DNA of 64,000 bases, from the NCBI GenBank assembly GCA_949361645.1, contig OX442430.1, forward strand, positions 1,349,856 to 1,413,855. Reading direction: 5' to 3'. This document shows positions 60,039-64,000 of this stretch, in pieces. Numbering within the stretch: position 1 is the first letter of the stretch; each line of letters opens with the position of its first letter. This DNA is from Spongilla lacustris (taxonomy: Eukaryota; Porifera; Demospongiae; Spongillida; Spongillidae). Both the position numbers and the translations under genes were made by a program. The notes below the pieces were generated by a model that saw only the letters and a program-made list of their open reading frames with translations, was not told the origin of the DNA and did no database searches.

Positions 60039-60597
60039 CCCTGTGCTAGTAATGATGAATCTTCAGACTCAGATGAGGCTCCAGTTGTGGTTGAACATGT
60101 CACTCCAGCTTGTTGTTGGACACCATCAACAACGGGCATTACTATTGTGTGACATGCAGTCGGCCAACAGATGGCTATATTGTTACTGTCTGCGGTATGC
60201 AGTCAGAAAGGGGATCTCGATTTATGGACTGGCATCAGGAACATGGAGTTCCACACTCTGAATAACAAACCTTGAATTGTAATCATAATTTTGTTCCAAT
60301 GTGTTAGTTTTGTCATTTTTGAAAAACTTGATTTTCGGGGGCCAACAGTTACGTTCCCCCTGGGAACGAATACTGCGCAGATAAAGATTAATCTCCAAAT
60401 AGGATGTAATTGCCGGTCAGAATGTGATAAGAGTAGAGCAAAGGGACCGAATGTGGAACGCACCCCTATTAAGGAACACTAAATCTCATTAAAAATTTAA
60501 TCAAGGTTATCATAGGTTTGCAATGATTGCAAATCAATGAATCTGGTTGACCCACCTAGTTGCTGGATAAATATGACATAAAAGATAGTGACGATAT

Positions 60598-61163
60598 TCA
60601 ATGCTGATGCTGAGCACAACAAAATTCTCCACTAGCATTTGGCAAGCTAGGAGTGCAGCATTGTGCTCCTTTGCGACCTCCTGATTTCATTATAGCTTTC
60701 ATGCGCTCTTATACGGCCTTTTCTTCTAGAGCTGCTTTTCTTTTTCTGCATTGCTCTTCTTTCTCAGCTATCTCTCTCCTCTTCATATCCTTAGCAGCCT
60801 TAAATTCATCGATCCATTGTGCTGAAGTCATGCACTGAGCTGAACCTTTCAAACGCTTAAATTGAGTACTTGTAGTAGGGATAGTGTTGTCCTGTGGATT
60901 GGCTAAGCTTTCTTCTTCTGAATTATCAGCGGTATACGTACTTCTGAACTTTGAGGAGAGGTCGGTTCAGCATGTTGCACCTGCTCAGGACATACTGCAC
61001 ATGCAGCTGCATAGATCAGGGGAGTGGTACTGAATTGACAATTTCAGGCGTAACTGCAGATCTTCTTCTATTGTCATTGCAGCAGCCTCTAGATCAACCC
61101 ACCTCTTCACCTCTTGTGCCACACCATCCTCAGTAAAGCTTACAATGTTGATTTATCAGAAAG
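60598..61163 (-). pseudogene. Decayed transposon-like coding remnant
   Basis: On the minus strand there are protein-like segments. Near 61,140-61,050 are FTEDGVAQEVKRWVDLE and AAAMTIEEDLQLRLKLS. From about 60,831 comes a highly charged segment (MTSAQWIDEFKAAKDMKRRE, then IAEKEEQCRKRKAALEEKA) with an in-frame TAA at 60,709-60,711, then SGGRKGAQCCTPS. Charged tails of this kind occur at the C-terminus of pogo/Tigger-like transposases, but I see no catalytic domain. The upstream part runs into the N gap. Confidence 0.3.
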
Positions 61164-61363
61164 NNNNNNNNNNNNNNNNNNNNNNNNNNNNNNNNNNNNN
61201 NNNNNNNNNNNNNNNNNNNNNNNNNNNNNNNNNNNNNNNNNNNNNNNNNNNNNNNNNNNNNNNNNNNNNNNNNNNNNNNNNNNNNNNNNNNNNNNNNNNN
61301 NNNNNNNNNNNNNNNNNNNNNNNNNNNNNNNNNNNNNNNNNNNNNNNNNNNNNNNNNNNNNNN
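61164..61363. other. Assembly gap, 200 N
   Basis: Exactly 200 N characters, most likely a scaffolding gap of estimated or default size. Frames crossing it are meaningless. Confidence 0.99.
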
Positions 61364-61979
61364 TACATGTAGAATTCATGCAGCTGCATAATACGTACTG
61401 CACGTGCATGCCACAATTGCCGTTCTGAGGCATGCACATGTACAGTTCTGACTTAGTTTTTAAAAATGTACTGAGAGACATCCCTGTTTCTTTACAATAT
61501 CTCCAATTAATGGCTACAATATCGACCGTGCATGAATTCAGATGATTTTGGTCGTTTTGCGTTGGCATTAGCCACTGCTCTCTGTGCTGGGTACTTGGCA
61601 CTTGCACTTCAACACAAAAGGTACATCCGTGCGAGGCAGTGCTTGAAGGATCTAGAGTAATACAACCCTTCCTCCGACCTTTGAAAAGTTAAGCTGAACA
61701 GAAGAAGAGCACGTATAGGGACATGAAAAATGACAAAAATTGAGGTATTTTGCACGTGCCAGAGTACCAAATTAAGAGAAAGATTTGTTGGAATTTGTCA
61801 AGGAGTCCGATACTTTAAAAATATTGCATGTATAAGTAGTATAATTTGTCACACATTCCCCCACATTCATATTGATAATTTCATTGGAAATTAACGGCAC
61901 CAACTCGAAACAGCACTGTGTTTTATTATAAAAACGGCCAAACTGTTCCCAATCCTCAAAAAAACAGCATAGCGTGTCT
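61364..61979. other. No gene recognised
   Basis: No ORF or repeat of note after the gap. Confidence 0.5.
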
Positions 61980-62113
61980 AAAACACCAACACGATTCAAA
62001 TCGGGTCAAATGGGTCAACCCAATTTGAATCCGGTCGACCTGATTTTAACCGGGTCGACCGGATTTGAACCGGGTCGACCGGATTCAAATCGGGTCACGG
62101 ATTCAAATCGGGC
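61980..62113. repeat. GGTCGACC-rich minisatellite
   Basis: About six diverged copies of a 20-22-bp unit such as gggtcgaccggatttgaacc, with GGTCGACC palindromes, some units in inverted sense (gggtcaacccaatttgaatc). Confidence 0.8.
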
Positions 62114-62524
62114 CGTAACAGATAAGAATGCCAATGAATTCTGAAGCTATTGGCGTGATTTTCATTTCTTAAAAGTGTTCCTATCTCGAGTTATGCGTGG
62201 TCAAGAACAACAACAACAACGACAACGAGAAATACGGTGGGACTGGGTACGAGCTTAGACAAGTGTTTCGTTCTCCACAACCACGTGGTGTTATGACATC
62301 AAACAAAGACGAAACTGCTTGTTTTTGACTGCCTGTTCGATGATGACAAAGAGCTAAGCTATCCGATTGATAGGAGTCCCGTTATAAGCGGGTCCCATTT
62401 TTAATGACATTCATAATCGGGGTCCTCGATAAGTCTCTATTTTTATATGTATAGACACGTGCCATGTAACTGCCTGTGATTGGATCATTGCTCATATAAT
62501 CGTTACACTGGCATAGTCGGCAGG
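62114..62524. other. Possible 5' LTR or leader of the gypsy-like element
   Basis: Non-coding sequence upstream of the gag start. 'tggcatagtcggcaggatgg' at about 62,511-62,530 resembles the primer-binding-site/leader region of many gypsy-group elements. LTR borders cannot be set because the 3' LTR is outside the window. Confidence 0.3.
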
Positions 62525-64000
62525 ATGGCAAAACCAGTACTGCTTCCAGAACCTTTCAGCGGCGATGCGGCAGATTGGAACGAATGGTTGAGCCATTTCG
62601 AAAGCGTTGCAGTGGTCAAAAAATGGGAAACAGGCGGTGAAAAGCTGAAATGGCTCCGCGTACGCTTAACAGGAAAGGCACAGACAGCCTTCATGAAATT
62701 GCCAAACGCCGCACGAGACGATTACGGTGAGTGCGCGAAAGCATTTAAAAAACGTTTCGTTCCTGACAGCAGGAAAGACCTGTACGTCGCTGAGCTACAG
62801 ACGAGGACGAAACGTCGAGAAGAGGACTGGGCCTCTTTCGGCGACTCTCTGAGGGTGCTTTCTGATAGGGCGTACCCAGACTTCGAGGACAAAGCACGCT
62901 AACGCCTGGCCCTAAATCAATTCCTGTCGCAAATTGACAACCCTCAGGTCGCCTTCGGCGTAAAACAGAAACGGCCTGGCAACATTGATGAGGCAGTTGC
63001 AGCCACCATGGAATTGGAATCATATCTGAAGGCATCTGGCGTTGGTAAGTCACACCATGCAAACTAATTTTGTCGCCCAACAACAGACAACCAGTTCACC
63101 AAGGCAAGAAGAAACTGCAGCTATGGCAGGTGCCACCATGGTGGACGACGACCTCCGAAGTACTTTACGGGTCCTGAGTGAACGACTCCACCGTGTGAAA
63201 ACGTCTCTGAACTCAGGGGATAATGACCGTCCAGTGGTAAAGTCAGAAAGGAGGGGAGGTGGAAAGCGAAGACCCGGGGTGTGTTGGAATTGCGGGGAGA
63301 AAGGCCACATTGCTCGGGCATGTAGAAATCGCCCCACAGAGAGCATCAGGGAAACTCCAGTCCCTCGGTGGCACGGGCCAGCCACGTGAGGGGAGACATC
63401 TTCTAGAGGCCCCAAACAATACTGTAACTTTACATACACTATCCGTAACGTGTGGTGCGAGTTTTCGTATTGTTGTGTGGATAAAATACCATCTCTGTTG
63501 AATGCTTAGTTGATACAGGAGCTGCAATTTCCCTCCTTCACGGAAACGTCTGGACGAAGATAGCGACTGGTGGTTTCGCACAACCGCTACAGGAATGGAC
63601 TGGCCAGACGATTGTAGGGGTCAATGGGAACAAGCTCTCGATAAGTGGCTATACAGTCAAATACCAATATCAGTGAAAGGTAAACAGTTCAATGGCAAGT
63701 TTGTTGTCACTGACAATATCAAGGTGAATGCAATCCTGGGGCTAGATTTTTTGAATGAGAACCGTTGTATGATTGACTGTGGCAAACGACTTATCACTTT
63801 TCCCACTAAAGAATTTTCCCTGCCGCTGGAGGACAGTCCCAGAGATGATGACACCAGATCCATTGGGTTAATTATTAACTCAGTAACAACAGTACCCGCT
63901 GGATGCGAAATAGAGTTAATGGTAACACCGGTGGAAAAGATTGGGAGGGGTGCGTGGATCTTGGAGGGGGAGGTTTCTGGCAGACATGGAGTCATGGTCG
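62525..64000 (+). pseudogene. Ty3/gypsy-like retrotransposon, gag to start of pol (degenerate, runs off the window)
   Basis: ATG at 62,525 (preferred over 62,480, after the leader-like motif) opens a gag-like frame containing EPFSGDAADWNEWLSHFE and FKKRF. It has an in-frame TAA at 62,900-62,902 and a frame change near 63,050. The nucleocapsid zinc knuckle CWNCGEKGHIARAC (C-x2-C-x4-H-x4-C) is at about 63,283. A retropepsin-like protease with LVDTGAAISLL is at about 63,506. A further stop and frame change lie near 63,660. The open segment to 64,000 contains the protease end (AILGLDFL) and the start of pol. With at least one stop and three frame changes this copy cannot make a single Gag-Pol. 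RT, RNase H and integrase would lie beyond the window. Confidence 0.8.

Noticed and set aside
1..64000. tRNA or rRNA genes
   Set aside because: No cloverleaf with B-box/anticodon pattern or rRNA core sequence was noticed by eye; not an exhaustive search.

Overview
This is a eukaryotic, metazoan-type window. Two multi-exon genes with short introns (many 40-110 bp), GT-AG splice sites and one GC-AG intron can be read phase by phase on the minus strand. The rest is dense repeat and transposon territory. The mix suggests a sponge or another early-branching marine invertebrate: a mind bomb-type gene, a tyrosine-kinase-like (TKL) kinase with compact introns, restriction-like-endonuclease (RLE) LINEs, hAT and foldback elements, and frequent tacatgta motifs. 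A haplosclerid demosponge is my best guess. This is inference; no rRNA, mitochondrial or other taxonomic marker is present.

Layout. (1) 0.5-11.7 kb, minus strand: a partial mind bomb-like E3 ubiquitin ligase gene. I resolved 16 phase-consistent exons: four two-part mib/REP modules followed by ankyrin repeats. The RING end lies before base 1, and no N-terminal MIB/HERC2-ZZ exons were found. One large intron (1.65-7.0 kb) holds two broken copies of an RLE LINE (family B). A 0.74-kb hairpin element sits in another intron. (2) 12.2-17.0 kb: no genes; a 250-bp terminal-inverted-repeat element, a hAT-type MITE with a perfect 8-bp target duplication, and a small foldback. (3) 17.4-24.6 kb: LINE cluster. 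Copy A1 (+), an isolated family-B endonuclease domain (+) and copy A2 (-) converge on AT-rich microsatellites and a 320-bp (CACT)n tract. (4) 24.7-29.3 kb: non-coding, with a second hAT-like MITE and a 220-300-bp tandem repeat. (5) 29.4-31.0 kb, minus strand: nine exons that give a complete protein kinase domain with a natural stop codon. (6) 32.8-53.1 kb: two adjacent giant foldback (palindromic) elements of about 11.4 and 8.8 kb, only 32 bp apart, both flanked by (AT)n. Their tips belong to the same family as the 0.7-0.8-kb hairpins at 10.4 and 56.1 kb. Their arms consist of degenerate short repeated modules plus one exon-like segment with splice-like signals. (7) 56-60.5 kb: another hairpin element, a third LINE family (C) whose reverse transcriptase has been deleted, a perfect 19-bp palindrome and a 320-bp foldback. 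(8) 60.6-64 kb: a decayed transposon-like coding remnant, a 200-base N gap, a GGTCGACC-rich minisatellite, and the 5' part of a degenerate Ty3/gypsy-like gag-pol running off the window.

The two host genes have no obvious functional link in the sequence. The strongest candidates for something undescribed are the giant foldback elements and the cysteine cluster shared at the N-termini of three otherwise different RLE LINE families.
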